Below, one piece after another: positions 35,352 to 43,810 of a DNA stretch of 43,810 bases. Under the pieces are notes generated by a model. The model saw only the letters and a program-made list of their open reading frames with translations. It ran no database searches and was not told the DNA's origin. The translations under genes and the position numbers were made by a program. The stretch lies in NCBI GenBank assembly GCA_028277625.1, contig JANQFW010000020.1, positions 1 to 43,810 on the forward strand, in the 5' to 3' direction. This DNA is from Candidatus Gastranaerophilales bacterium (GTDB taxonomy: Bacteria; Cyanobacteriota; Vampirovibrionia; Gastranaerophilales; JANQFW01). Every line of letters begins with the position of its first letter. The first letter of the stretch is position 1.

Positions 35352-36752
35352 TTATAACAAATTATTTTTTTGAATTAAATTTCTTATTAATTTTTTTGAT
35401 AAACCCCAAAAGCCAAATAAAGTTATAGGCAAACTTAAAATAATCAGCATATTAACAAGACCTATTGCATCTGCTCCAAGTGCTGCAATTATAGCTGGCA
35501 AAGTAGAAGATGTACTTATTACAGTAAATTGCACACCAAAGACTTTTCCCCTAACATTTTCAGAAACCGAGCTATGCAAGATTGTTTGAACCGGTATAGC
35601 AATCAAAGAGCAACCAAATCCAATAAATAGAGCAACAACATAACTGTAAACCATTCTATAAGTCAAATTAAAAGACTCTAAATGAACGCCAAAGATATTA
35701 TAACTTTGAATTTTAAAATGTAAGTCCTGATTAATTTGGCCAATTAGGGTTAGTAAAGCTAAATTAATTCCAACTATAGTAAACCCGCAAAATACTAATT
35801 TATACTTGCTCTTTTTTCTCCAAAACTTACCAACACAAAAGGCTCCAATTATCATACCAATACCACTGGCTGCAACAATATAAACAAATTTTTGTGCACC
35901 AAGAGCAGGATTACCCGGATATAATAATTGCTGACTTATGCTTATAGCAAGTATAGAAAGCATTATTATAAGAGAAAACAAAATAGCAAGCTTGATTATT
36001 GCATTTAAAACGATGGGCTTGTTTTTTACATATATAAAGCCTTGTTTTAATTCATCAAAAAATTCTTTAAAGTTTTTATGATGTATATCTTCAGTATTAT
36101 TATTTTTATAACTGATAAACAACAATACAACAGCAGAAATTATAAATAAGCTTGATACTGCAAAATGAACATGCTTTAAGCCACAAATATTAATCAAAGG
36201 ATCACCAAGCACAAATCCAAATATTAAAGACCCCATCATAGTGGTTGTAAATAAAGAATTTGCACTTAACAAGTGTTTCTTCTGTACAAGCATAGGTATA
36301 GAGCTAGCTTCTGCCGGAACAAAAAACTGTGTAACGGACGACACCATAAACGCAAGAGCATAAATTCCAAGCAAACTATTGTCAACTAAAGGCAATAGCA
36401 ACAACAATATTGCCCTAAGTATATTTGTGGTAACTAACGTATATTTTTTATTCCATCTATCTACAAAAACTCCTGCAACAGCTGTCAACAACACCGCAGG
36501 AATAGTAAATGCTACATATAAATAACTCTGTAAAGAAGTTGAAGCCGTAAAGCTACTTGCTATGACCGCAACAAAAACTACAAAAGTAACTCGATCTCCC
36601 AATTGAGAAAATACTTGGCCGAGCCATAAAAACAAGAAATTTGTATTTTTTAATATTGCACTATAACCTTCTGAGCTTTGCGCAGATTTCTTTTTCTCTG
36701 CTTTTATACTTTCATTATTCAATTTTTTTTGCTTCGCCTCGGTCGTAATCAT
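35352..36752 (-). CDS. MFS transporter
   Basis: 466 residues with about twelve hydrophobic helices and a polar N-terminal tail of some 35 residues. NFLFLWLGQVFSQLGDRVTF and GVFVDRWNKKYTLV (the family's conserved loop between helices 2 and 3, D-R-W-x-x-K/R) place it with the MFS exporters of the EntS/MFS_3 type. The substrate is unknown; drug, siderophore or lysophospholipid export are all known in the family. Its ATG overlaps the recO stop by 4 bases (ATGA), indicating coupled translation with recO. Confidence 0.85.
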   Translation of the reverse strand: MITTEAKQKKLNNESIKAEKKKSAQSSEGYSAILKNTNFLFLWLGQVFSQLGDRVTFVVFVAVIASSFTASTSLQSYLYVAFTIPAVLLTAVAGVFVDRWNKKYTLVTTNILRAILLLLLPLVDNSLLGIYALAFMVSSVTQFFVPAEASSIPMLVQKKHLLSANSLFTTTMMGSLIFGFVLGDPLINICGLKHVHFAVSSLFIISAVVLLFISYKNNNTEDIHHKNFKEFFDELKQGFIYVKNKPIVLNAIIKLAILFSLIIMLSILAISISQQLLYPGNPALGAQKFVYIVAASGIGMIIGAFCVGKFWRKKSKYKLVFCGFTIVGINLALLTLIGQINQDLHFKIQSYNIFGVHLESFNLTYRMVYSYVVALFIGFGCSLIAIPVQTILHSSVSENVRGKVFGVQFTVISTSSTLPAIIAALGADAIGLVNMLIILSLPITLFGFWGLSKKLIRNLIQKNNLL

Positions 36753-37489
36753 ATTGAACCAATCATGCCAGGTGTTTTCAACTTTTTATTAGCCCTAAAT
36801 GCTATATATTCGCTTAATAAATTAAAGGTAGATATAATCATATCATAAGCAAATTTTTCATGTGGCATTTGTATTTTTTTTGCATATCTTAATATTTCTA
36901 TCGATTCAGGGCATGTTTGGCTAATTCTATAAACTTTTCTTCTGCAACTGTTGCAAATAACGCCACCCATTTCTATGCTGAAATTTGAAAATTCATCTGT
37001 GTCATTATTGCATTTTACACAAAAATCAGTTTGTACGGCATAGCCCACCTCTTCAATAAGTTCAAGCTTAAACCTAATAACAGCCCAAATTAATTCTTCA
37101 TCTGTTTTTGCTGCAGATATATCACCTAATACTGTATAAAATATGTCATAGATCTCTTTGCTGTTAGGGTCATTTTCCACCGCAAAACTGCTTATCAGCT
37201 CAGTACAATAAAAAGCATAAGAAAGCTTTGTATAATCTTTTTTAATAGGAAGAAATCCATCTAATAAGTCAGCCTGACAAATCACATCAAGACTTTTGCC
37301 TTTTGCTGCAAAAATCGTGTTTGCAACAAACATATCCATTTTACCGCCAAGGCGGCTTTTTGTTTTTTTTACGCCCTTGGCTACACATTTTAAAAGTCCG
37401 TAATCTCTTGAATAGAGTGTTATTATTTTATCTGCTTCATTAAGGTTATGCGTTTTCAGATTTATTGCGTTGGTTGTATAATTTGCCAA
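36749..37489 (-). CDS. recO: DNA repair protein RecO
   Basis: 246 residues from a TTG start, the only in-frame start that keeps the family N-terminus (TNAINLKTHNLNEADKIITL). An OB-fold (about 1-80, with KGVKKTKSRLGGKMDMF) is followed by a helical domain and a four-Cys zinc site (CVKC and CNSC). RecO loads RecA with RecR on gaps in the RecF pathway. recO begins a leftward transcript with the MFS gene and diverges from radA across 156 bp. Confidence 0.9.
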   Translation of the reverse strand: MANYTTNAINLKTHNLNEADKIITLYSRDYGLLKCVAKGVKKTKSRLGGKMDMFVANTIFAAKGKSLDVICQADLLDGFLPIKKDYTKLSYAFYCTELISSFAVENDPNSKEIYDIFYTVLGDISAAKTDEELIWAVIRFKLELIEEVGYAVQTDFCVKCNNDTDEFSNFSIEMGGVICNSCRRKVYRISQTCPESIEILRYAKKIQMPHEKFAYDMIISTFNLLSEYIAFRANKKLKTPGMIGSI

Positions 37490-37645
37490 TGTTCCATTTG
37501 CCCTTTAGTAGAAATAGTAAAATTTAAGTCTGATTTAATAATTCTATCATGTTATACTCCAAGTGTAGAATTTCTTGTGGCAACCAGTCAGGTATAAATT
37601 TTTAAAAACTTATGATCTAGTGATCTAAGCTACTAAGAGGATAAT

Positions 37646-39028
37646 ATGGCTAAAGCAAAATCAAAATGGACTTGTCAAAATTGCGGTTACGATTCAAGGG
37701 GCTATCTTGGCAAATGTCCTGATTGTGGTAGCTGGGGTTCTATTGTAGAAGAAAAAACAGAATCTAGTAAAAATAAAACAAAATTAATAACTCAAGATAT
37801 AGAAGAATCTAAGCCTCTCTTGCTAAGTGAGATATCCGTAGATGAGTCTATACGTTATACTACTGGCATGGATGAATTCGACAGAGTTTTAGGTGGAGGG
37901 TTAGTAAAAGGCTCTTTGGTATTGATAGGCGGTGAGCCCGGCATAGGTAAATCTACAATTCTTATGCAGTCTTGCAGCAATTTATCAAACAGCAATCTAA
38001 AGGTTTGTTACGTTTCAGCAGAAGAATCTGCACAGCAGATAAAACTAAGAGCAGAACGCTTAAACATTAATTCTAATAATCTTTACATACTTGCAGAGAC
38101 TAGCTTAGAAGACATAGCAAACAAAATAAAAAACTTAAAAACAGATTTAATAATAATAGACAGTATTCAAGCTGTACACTCAAACAACATTACAAGCTCA
38201 AGCGGAAGTGTTAGTCAGGTAAGAGAGTGCTGCAACAGCTTGATGAATCTGGCAAAGCTAACCGGAACAACAATTATTATAGTCGGACATGTAACCAAGG
38301 ATGGAGTAATTGCCGGCCCTAAGGTTCTTGAGCATATGGTAGACACAGTATTATATTTCGAAGGTGAGCGTTATAAATCTTACAGAATACTAAGAACCGT
38401 AAAAAATCGTTATGGCAGCACTAATGATATTGGTGTATTTAATATGGAAAACGAAGGTCTAGTTGAGGTTAAAAACCCTAGTGCCTTATTTTTATCAGAA
38501 AGAAGCGCATCTACTACACCCGGTAGTGTAATTATTCCAACTATGGAAGGCTCTCGTTCATTATTGGTAGAGGTACAAGCACTTGTGGGGCCTACGTTTT
38601 ATCCTTCTCCCAGAAGGGTAGCGAATGGAATTGAGTATAATAGACTGCTACAAATATTGGCGGTACTAGAAAAAAGAGTGGGGCTTAATCTTAGCAAGCA
38701 AGATGTTTATGTAAATGCAGTAGGTGGTATTGATATTCAAGAGCCTTCTGCTGACTTAGGCATTGCTATTGCTGTTGCAACTTGCTTTAGAGATGTAATG
38801 GTTGACCCTGAGACTGCTATTATCGGTGAAATCGGATTATCAGGCGAAATAAGAAGTGTAAGGCAATTAGAAAACAGAGTTAGTGAGGCTGCAAAGCTAG
38901 GTTTTAAAAACTTAATAGTTCCAAAAACAAATTTACCTCTTAAAAATGAGCCTAACAACATAAATATAAAGCCTGTATCGCGCCTTATAGAAGCAATAAC
39001 ATCATCAATTTCAAAGAAGCCTATTTAA
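37646..39028 (+). CDS. radA: DNA repair/recombination ATPase RadA (Sms)
   Basis: 460 residues, typical length. It has an N-terminal four-Cys zinc finger (CQNCGYDSRG...CPDCGSWGS, residues 10-32), a RecA-like domain with Walker A GEPGIGKS (96-103), Walker B LIIIDSIQA and the RadA signature KNRYGST, then a Lon-like C-terminal domain (PSADLGIAIAVA, GEIGLSGEIRSV). RadA drives branch migration with RecA. AGAGGATA precedes the ATG. It diverges from recO. Confidence 0.96.
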   Translation: MAKAKSKWTCQNCGYDSRGYLGKCPDCGSWGSIVEEKTESSKNKTKLITQDIEESKPLLLSEISVDESIRYTTGMDEFDRVLGGGLVKGSLVLIGGEPGIGKSTILMQSCSNLSNSNLKVCYVSAEESAQQIKLRAERLNINSNNLYILAETSLEDIANKIKNLKTDLIIIDSIQAVHSNNITSSSGSVSQVRECCNSLMNLAKLTGTTIIIVGHVTKDGVIAGPKVLEHMVDTVLYFEGERYKSYRILRTVKNRYGSTNDIGVFNMENEGLVEVKNPSALFLSERSASTTPGSVIIPTMEGSRSLLVEVQALVGPTFYPSPRRVANGIEYNRLLQILAVLEKRVGLNLSKQDVYVNAVGGIDIQEPSADLGIAIAVATCFRDVMVDPETAIIGEIGLSGEIRSVRQLENRVSEAAKLGFKNLIVPKTNLPLKNEPNNINIKPVSRLIEAITSSISKKPI

Positions 39029-39230
39029 ATTCACAATTTTTAAAAATATAAATAGTCATAATTGTTTCTTTTTTTATTTTTTAGACTGTGATATAAGAAA
39101 ATAATGTAGAAATTCCCTGCTTATTTAAACATTTTTACACATTATCAAATTAAGCAAACAATTTTTTTCGTGTTTCGTTTTTATATTGATGGAATTGGCT
39201 ATTTAACTATGTACCCGGAAAGTAAGAAAC
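39029..39230 (+). other. Gap before the unknown membrane protein gene, with short upstream reading frame
   Basis: 202 bp, AT-rich, no clear terminator for radA. An ATG at 39209 opens an 11-codon reading frame (MYPESKKRERH) that ends at 39244, overlapping the GTG start at 39231 in another frame. It could be chance or could influence translation of the next gene. Confidence 0.35.
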
Positions 39231-40949
39231 GTGAACGTCACTAACAATATACCTGCAAAACAGAATATTAGACAAAGTGCTTTTAAAGGGCAGTACAGTC
39301 CTGTTTTAAATGCTTTTAAAAACAAGAGAGTTAATGGAGCTTTCGAAAAGCTAGAAGACCCAACAATGAAACTTTTGTTTGTCAATTGCACGTCTCTTAT
39401 AGTTCCCGGCATTATTGTAGATAGCTTTAGAAATAAATATGCAGGAGCTGAAACTGCTTTTTATCAGCTTTTTAATACCGGCGTAAATTATCTTGGTGCT
39501 GGTGTTATTGCATTTAGTATGGCAGGGCTCCTTAAAAATATATTCAACCCTCAAAAGGTAAACACAAAAGGCTGGGTTGGCAATGCTTCAGTTAATTGCC
39601 TTAAAGACCACTACAGTCAAAACATCAGCAAATATAATAAAGCCGATGGATCCAAACAATTTGTAAAAGATATATTAAACAAAGTAAGTGCATCTCCTGG
39701 GGGCAAACATGTTAATTTAAGTACAATCGGGGATGATCAACTATCAAACATAGCAACAGATATTTTAAACTCCAAATCCTCAAGAAATAACAAAAAGCTT
39801 ATGGACATTGTCAAGAGACTTGGCAATCACCTTGGGGCTGTTGACAATATTGCCATTGCTACCGCTAATACTGGAGAGCCTCATAAAACCAACATTGGAC
39901 AACTTGTTAAAGACCTTAGTTATCTTGGAGAAGAATTTAAAAAAGCTGGTGACGCATCAACACTAGAAAAAATTGCATCCAAAGTCAAAAACACCAACAG
40001 AATAAAAACAGCTACAAGCGTATTTATTGTTATGGCACTTGGCTTTTACTCTCAGCATATTAATAACTGGATAACAAAGAAAAGAACAGGTAAATCAGGC
40101 TTTGTAGGCTACAAAGAATTTGGGCAGGATGTGACTGGAAAAAATACAGAAAACAAAGAAAATACTCAACCCAGCTTTAAAGGCAAAGGCTTTAAAATAC
40201 CATCTTTAGAGTCAAAGCAGTTCATACCCACTTATGAGCAGCTTAAATGGCTAATTTATCCTGCAGGCATCATTGGTAAAAATCTTTTTTGCAGGTCTAA
40301 CGACGAAAGAAGAGAAGTAGCGTTTAAAACCTCTTTTGCCTTTTTAAACTTCCTTGTTATTCCTAACCTGGTAGATAATTTAGTAGCCTATAGCTACAAA
40401 AATAAACATCTTTTCAGCAATTCTAAAAACAAATTATTTTCAAATAACCCAAATGCAAATCCCTTACAAAAACTCGGTAATTTCTTTAAAAATTTGCCTG
40501 GAGTAAACAAACTAAAAATCAAATCATATAAAGATATAGAAGCTTATTCTCATTATGTTGCGCAAGAAATGAAAGATAGCAACGTCAGTGAAAAAACTCT
40601 ATCAGAGTTTGTGAAAAATCCTTCTCCAGAGTTAATATCAGAAATAAATAGTGCAAGTGGCACTCAAAAAGCAGAAAAAATAGCTGGCGCAATACAAAAA
40701 GAGCTTAAAGGAATAAAAAATGTTTCAAAATTTACTTCTATAGCTTACTCACTACTTACTCTGGGCATAGGGATAAACGTAATAAATATATTGATTACAA
40801 ACAAAAAACACAAAAAGTTTTTAAAACAAAAAAATGAAGCAGAAAATGCAAAAAATTCTAATGTAAATCACTCTTTTAAACTGGAACTAGTAAAAGATCC
40901 TAAACTAAAAAATCTATATTCTGATTTTTTAGTATCTAATAATAGTTGA
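39231..40949 (+). CDS. Multi-pass membrane protein of unknown function with F-K-G motif
   Basis: 572 residues from GTG, the only in-frame start after a stop at 39204. I do not recognise a family. The N-terminus is polar and Asn/Gln-rich with SAFKGQ (F18-K19-G20), and the same SFKGK motif recurs at 316-318. Hydrophobic stretches likely to span or enter a membrane occur near 47-64, 78-104, 262-280, 335-350, 366-392 and 500-525. The region between 105 and 260 is hydrophilic and helical, as is 395-495. No cleavable signal peptide. It lies 15 bp before the amidotransferase gene, which has a similar N-terminal motif, so the two are probably co-transcribed. Base composition matches its neighbours, so no sign of recent transfer. 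Confidence 0.75.
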   Translation: MNVTNNIPAKQNIRQSAFKGQYSPVLNAFKNKRVNGAFEKLEDPTMKLLFVNCTSLIVPGIIVDSFRNKYAGAETAFYQLFNTGVNYLGAGVIAFSMAGLLKNIFNPQKVNTKGWVGNASVNCLKDHYSQNISKYNKADGSKQFVKDILNKVSASPGGKHVNLSTIGDDQLSNIATDILNSKSSRNNKKLMDIVKRLGNHLGAVDNIAIATANTGEPHKTNIGQLVKDLSYLGEEFKKAGDASTLEKIASKVKNTNRIKTATSVFIVMALGFYSQHINNWITKKRTGKSGFVGYKEFGQDVTGKNTENKENTQPSFKGKGFKIPSLESKQFIPTYEQLKWLIYPAGIIGKNLFCRSNDERREVAFKTSFAFLNFLVIPNLVDNLVAYSYKNKHLFSNSKNKLFSNNPNANPLQKLGNFFKNLPGVNKLKIKSYKDIEAYSHYVAQEMKDSNVSEKTLSEFVKNPSPELISEINSASGTQKAEKIAGAIQKELKGIKNVSKFTSIAYSLLTLGIGINVINILITNKKHKKFLKQKNEAENAKNSNVNHSFKLELVKDPKLKNLYSDFLVSNNS

Positions 40950-40964
40950 TAATTTGGTGGCGCA

Positions 40965-42029
40965 ATGTACTTAAATAATATGTTCTCTTATAATAAAACA
41001 GCTAATAAAACTCAAAAAAGAAATAACAACCTATCTTTTGGTTGTAGAGTATTGTCTTTTATTCAATCAGGGATAAAACCTGAGCACTTAAAAGACGAGC
41101 AGCAACTAAGAATGGAACTTCTGGTAAACGATACCAATTCTCTAAAAAATCAAAGTCCTATAAGACCTAAAAAAAATGGCAGTTGTAACAGCCCTTACGA
41201 CTACGAAGACCTATACGGGCTTCGTAAAATTGGAAACAGAGACGGCTGGGGGATTTATTATTATAACCAGTCTCAAATTTGGCCAAATGGCACTAAAAAT
41301 AAACTGGAAGCTCAAAAAGACAATCTTTTTACAGAAAAAGCAAAAGAAACAGTCATCCAAAACCCAAAGATAATACTAGCTCATATCCGCGCGGCATCCC
41401 CAAAGTGCAAAAAAGTGGATACTGACTCTAACCATCCTTATACCTATAAAAACTGGACTTTTATGCATAATGGATTTGTGCCGGGTGCCTTAAGCTTTAA
41501 TACACAATTAAAGCTTAATTGGGAGTTTAATGATCTGCTTGACGACAAGCCTAAAAGCAACACTGATTCAGAATCTTCTTTTTATTACTTTTTAGGCAAA
41601 TTAAAAAAGAGGTTCCATACTACAGATTCTTCTAAAATAGGCAAAGAAAATCTTAAAAAGACTTTTGCATACACTATTAACGATTTAATTAAAGAATCCC
41701 CAAAAACATTTAGAGATGTGAACCCTAGTATACTAGGAGGAATTAAAGGAAATATTTATACTTCGCCTTCTTGCAATTTTGTTGTAACAGACGGCAATAT
41801 GCTAATGGCCTACAGGAAAGGGCCTGATTTATATTTGGGCGTGAAAAATTTTGATAAAGATCAAAAAGAATATATTATTTCATCAGAAATGATCTCCAAG
41901 GATGATAGCTCGATAGAGTGGCTAAAAATTCCTCCAAACCATATGATTTATATGGAAAAAGATCAAAGAGGTATAGTGGAACCGGAAATCACACCATTGG
42001 CCGCATATTATGAAAAAGAAATGATATAA
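40965..42029 (+). CDS. Class II glutamine amidotransferase (YafJ-like) with N-terminal propeptide
   Basis: 354 residues. From residue 27 the protein matches YafJ-type class II amidotransferases: CRVLSFIQSG, GNRDGWGIYYYN, IILAHIRAASP, NHPYTYKNWTFMHNG. The catalytic residue of this fold is an N-terminal Cys; here it would be Cys27, preceded by 26 polar residues ending NNNLSFG. No start codon lies directly before the Cys codon, so removal of the leader would be required for activity. The leader resembles the N-termini of the amylase and the upstream membrane protein. YafJ-like enzymes have no well-settled substrate. GGTGG stands 5 bases before the ATG. A strong terminator follows. Confidence 0.82.
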   Translation: MYLNNMFSYNKTANKTQKRNNNLSFGCRVLSFIQSGIKPEHLKDEQQLRMELLVNDTNSLKNQSPIRPKKNGSCNSPYDYEDLYGLRKIGNRDGWGIYYYNQSQIWPNGTKNKLEAQKDNLFTEKAKETVIQNPKIILAHIRAASPKCKKVDTDSNHPYTYKNWTFMHNGFVPGALSFNTQLKLNWEFNDLLDDKPKSNTDSESSFYYFLGKLKKRFHTTDSSKIGKENLKKTFAYTINDLIKESPKTFRDVNPSILGGIKGNIYTSPSCNFVVTDGNMLMAYRKGPDLYLGVKNFDKDQKEYIISSEMISKDDSSIEWLKIPPNHMIYMEKDQRGIVEPEITPLAAYYEKEMI

Positions 42030-42036
42030 TAATACA

Positions 42037-42066
42037 AAAACAAGAGGAAAAATCCCTCTTGTTTTA
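42037..42066. terminator. Bidirectional terminator between amidotransferase and gatA
   Basis: Perfect 11-bp stem AAAACAAGAGG/CCTCTTGTTTT (42037-42047 with 42055-42065) with a 7-base loop, flanked by A's and T's on the two sides. It serves both convergent genes. Confidence 0.88.
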
Positions 42067-42095
42067 GCTTTAAATATTTTTATTTTTATTATTTT

Positions 42096-43565
42096 TTAAA
42101 TACCCGGCTTCTTGTCAAAATTCACTTCCTGTTCAAGCTTATAAGCCGCATTTAATAATTTTTCCTCAGCAAATGCAGGACCAACAATTTGCAACCCAAT
42201 AGGCATACCATCATTATCAAGTCCACACGGCAAGCTTAACGCAGGCACACCAGCCAAATTAGCAGTAATAGTACAAATATCCATTAAATACATACTTAAA
42301 GGATCCTCAGTCTTAGAATTAAGATCAAAAGCAGTATTAGGACAAGTAGGACTTATTAATAAATCAAAGTTATTCCATGCCTTGTCAAAATCTTGCTGAA
42401 TTAACCTTCTAACCTGCTGGGCCTTTTTGTAATAAGCATCATAATACCCGGAGCTCAAAGAATAAGTACCAATCATAATTCTTCTTTTTACTTCTTCGCC
42501 AAATCCTTCTTCTCTGGAATTCGTATACATTTCTATTGCACTTTTAGGATCTTTTGTTCTGTGTCCATACTTTACACCGTCATATCTTGCAAGGTTAGAA
42601 CTGGCTTCAGACATAGCAAGAATATAATATGTAGCAATAGCATATTTGTTATGAGGAATTGACACCTCTTCTACTTTAGCACCAAGACTTTCGTATAATT
42701 TAATAGCATTCTCCACAGATTCTTTTACTTCAGGCTGAACACCATCACTTAAAAGCTCAGAGATAACGCCTATTTTCATATTTTTAATGTCGTTGTTTAA
42801 ATTAGCAGAATAATCAGGAACTTCTTTGTTAATAGAAGTCGAATCACTAGGATCATATCCGCTAATAGTTTGTAGAGTTAAAGCTACATCCTCAACACAT
42901 CTGCCAAAAGGTCCTATCTGGTCAAGGCTACTGGCAAATGCTAACAATCCAAACCTGGAAACTCTTCCATAAGTGGGCTTCATTCCTACTACACCACAAT
43001 AGCTTGCAGGGAGTCTAATACTTCCCCCTGTATCAGAGCCTAAAGAAACTGTAGATTCTCCACTTGCAACAGCAGCCCCTGATCCACCTGAACTTCCACC
43101 CGGAACTTTATTTAAGTTCCACGGATTTTTTACAGCTTTAAAAGCACTGTTTTCGTTAGAGCTACCCATTGCAAATTCATCAAGGTTAGCTTTTGCAACT
43201 ATAGGCACTAAATTCTCTTTTAATTTCTTAGAAACAGTAGCATCATAAGGAGAGACAAAATTTTCTAAAATCTTACTGCTAGCAGTTGTCTTAGTATCTT
43301 TAATGCATATGTTATCTTTTACAATCATTGGAATACCAGCCAAAGTAGGTAGTTCCTCACCATTTTTTATTTTCTGGTCAACCTGCTCAGCTGTTTTATA
43401 CGCTAATTCCTTGGTTAAACAGTTTAACGCTTGAATCTTATCTTCTACTTCGTCTATTCTATTATATGTGTTATCTAAAATTTCTTTAGCAGAAATTTCT
43501 TTATTTAAAAGAGCTTTTTTCAACTCTCCTGCTGTAAGGGCGCTAACTTCACTTCCAACTGTCAT
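42096..43565 (-). CDS. gatA: Aspartyl/glutamyl-tRNA amidotransferase subunit A
   Basis: 489 residues from the ATG at 43565, chosen because AAAGGAG lies 8 bases before it; a TTG at 43589 would add eight residues. Amidase-signature protein with Ser-cis-Ser-Lys triad K83 (IVKDN), S158 (PGGSSGGSGAAVASGE) and S182 (GSDTGGSIRLPAS), with the spacing of known GatA proteins. It produces ammonia from glutamine for the GatB-catalysed amidation of misacylated Glu-tRNA(Gln) or Asp-tRNA(Asn). gatB and gatC are not adjacent. Confidence 0.96.
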   Translation of the reverse strand: MTVGSEVSALTAGELKKALLNKEISAKEILDNTYNRIDEVEDKIQALNCLTKELAYKTAEQVDQKIKNGEELPTLAGIPMIVKDNICIKDTKTTASSKILENFVSPYDATVSKKLKENLVPIVAKANLDEFAMGSSNENSAFKAVKNPWNLNKVPGGSSGGSGAAVASGESTVSLGSDTGGSIRLPASYCGVVGMKPTYGRVSRFGLLAFASSLDQIGPFGRCVEDVALTLQTISGYDPSDSTSINKEVPDYSANLNNDIKNMKIGVISELLSDGVQPEVKESVENAIKLYESLGAKVEEVSIPHNKYAIATYYILAMSEASSNLARYDGVKYGHRTKDPKSAIEMYTNSREEGFGEEVKRRIMIGTYSLSSGYYDAYYKKAQQVRRLIQQDFDKAWNNFDLLISPTCPNTAFDLNSKTEDPLSMYLMDICTITANLAGVPALSLPCGLDNDGMPIGLQIVGPAFAEEKLLNAAYKLEQEVNFDKKPGI

Positions 43566-43810
43566 AAAATGCTCCTTTAGTTTAAACAATATGATAATTT
43601 ATTTTATCATCCTAAAAATTAATTATATAGTAAGAACTTATTTTTTAAATGTACCAACTACATGTTTGTTTTTTTATTATTTTAAGTATTTGCTTTTTTT
43701 AAATGCTTTATTAATATATTATATATGTATTTAAAAATTAAAGTTTTTTTTTAATGTACGACAACATAATAAAGGGATTTGTTTTAATATTAATAAGAGG
43801 AATTTAATAA
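43566..43810. other. Right-edge intergenic region
   Basis: 245 bp of very AT-rich sequence upstream of gatA. At the right end, AAGAGG (43795-43800) could be the ribosome site of a rightward gene whose start would lie just beyond the window. No clear promoter was found for either direction. Confidence 0.35.

Noticed and set aside
1-43810. tRNA, rRNA, CRISPR, IS or prophage signatures
   Set aside because: None could be found by reading: no tRNA-like TPsiC arms in gaps, no spaced repeats, no transposase or integrase-like proteins, and every large reading frame has a host-type function or fits its neighbours in composition.

Overview
The window is a chromosomal segment of an AT-rich, didermic-type bacterium: it has a secretin, a type IV pilus lipoprotein and a bacterial chemotaxis operon. 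No phage, IS element, CRISPR array, rRNA or tRNA was seen. My best guess for the source is the non-photosynthetic cyanobacterial sister lineage (Vampirovibrionia/Melainabacteria, Gastranaerophilales-like). This rests on low GC, gene content, type IV pili plus chemotaxis without flagellar genes, and an N-terminal polar stretch followed by F-x-G or FG on three unrelated proteins. I could not run a placement, so this is inference.

Layout. (1) 2-745: C-terminal part of an M48-like metallopeptidase entering from the left edge, with an acidic Ser-rich repeat. (2) 993-2321: GAF-like/HD-GYP-type protein with degenerate signature residues. (3) 2635-9383: chemotaxis locus cheY-cheX-cheA-cheW-(gene remnant)-cheW-cheR-cheD-cheB, with two tandem cheW paralogues. 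It holds a whole signalling and adaptation core but no intact receptor gene. (4) 9739-14859: a three-gene archaeal-type split glutamate synthase: separate glutaminase protein, FMN synthase subunit with ferredoxin domains, and a GXGXG-GltD-ferredoxin fusion, behind a good sigma70-type promoter. (5) 14969-17405 (minus): a GH13 alpha-amylase/trehalose-synthase-like enzyme split in two frames near its 3' part. (6) 17670-18476: trimeric-type purine nucleoside phosphorylase. (7) 18500-24774 (minus): type IV pilus genes (PilP-like lipoprotein, secretin PilQ, PilB ATPase, PilC) plus a small conserved protein. (8) 25162-29527: U32-like protein, queA (minus), larE and larB (nickel-pincer nucleotide cofactor synthesis, larC not present). 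(9) 29529-32483 (minus): hisC fused to a HAD phosphatase domain, hisB, hisH. (10) 32617-37489 (minus): two glycosyltransferases, an MFS exporter and recO. (11) 37646-42029 (plus): radA, then a membrane protein of unknown function and a class II glutamine amidotransferase. (12) 42096-43565 (minus): gatA.

How parts work together. The Che proteins form a CheA-CheY relay with CheR/CheB/CheD adaptation and CheX as CheY-P phosphatase. With pilus genes in the same window and no flagellar genes, twitching or another pilus output is a reasonable but unproven target. The glutamate synthase makes glutamate from glutamine and 2-oxoglutarate. The HisC-HAD fusion may combine the aminotransferase step with the otherwise missing histidinol-phosphate phosphatase step.

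Most interesting leads: the F-x-G/FG N-terminal motif, seen on the amylase, the unknown membrane protein and the amidotransferase, where it sits directly before the predicted catalytic Cys27 and suggests processing; the HisC-HAD fusion; the amylase frame break; the degenerate HD-GYP protein; the 31-residue repeat in the metallopeptidase; and the duplicated cheW genes flanking a gene remnant.
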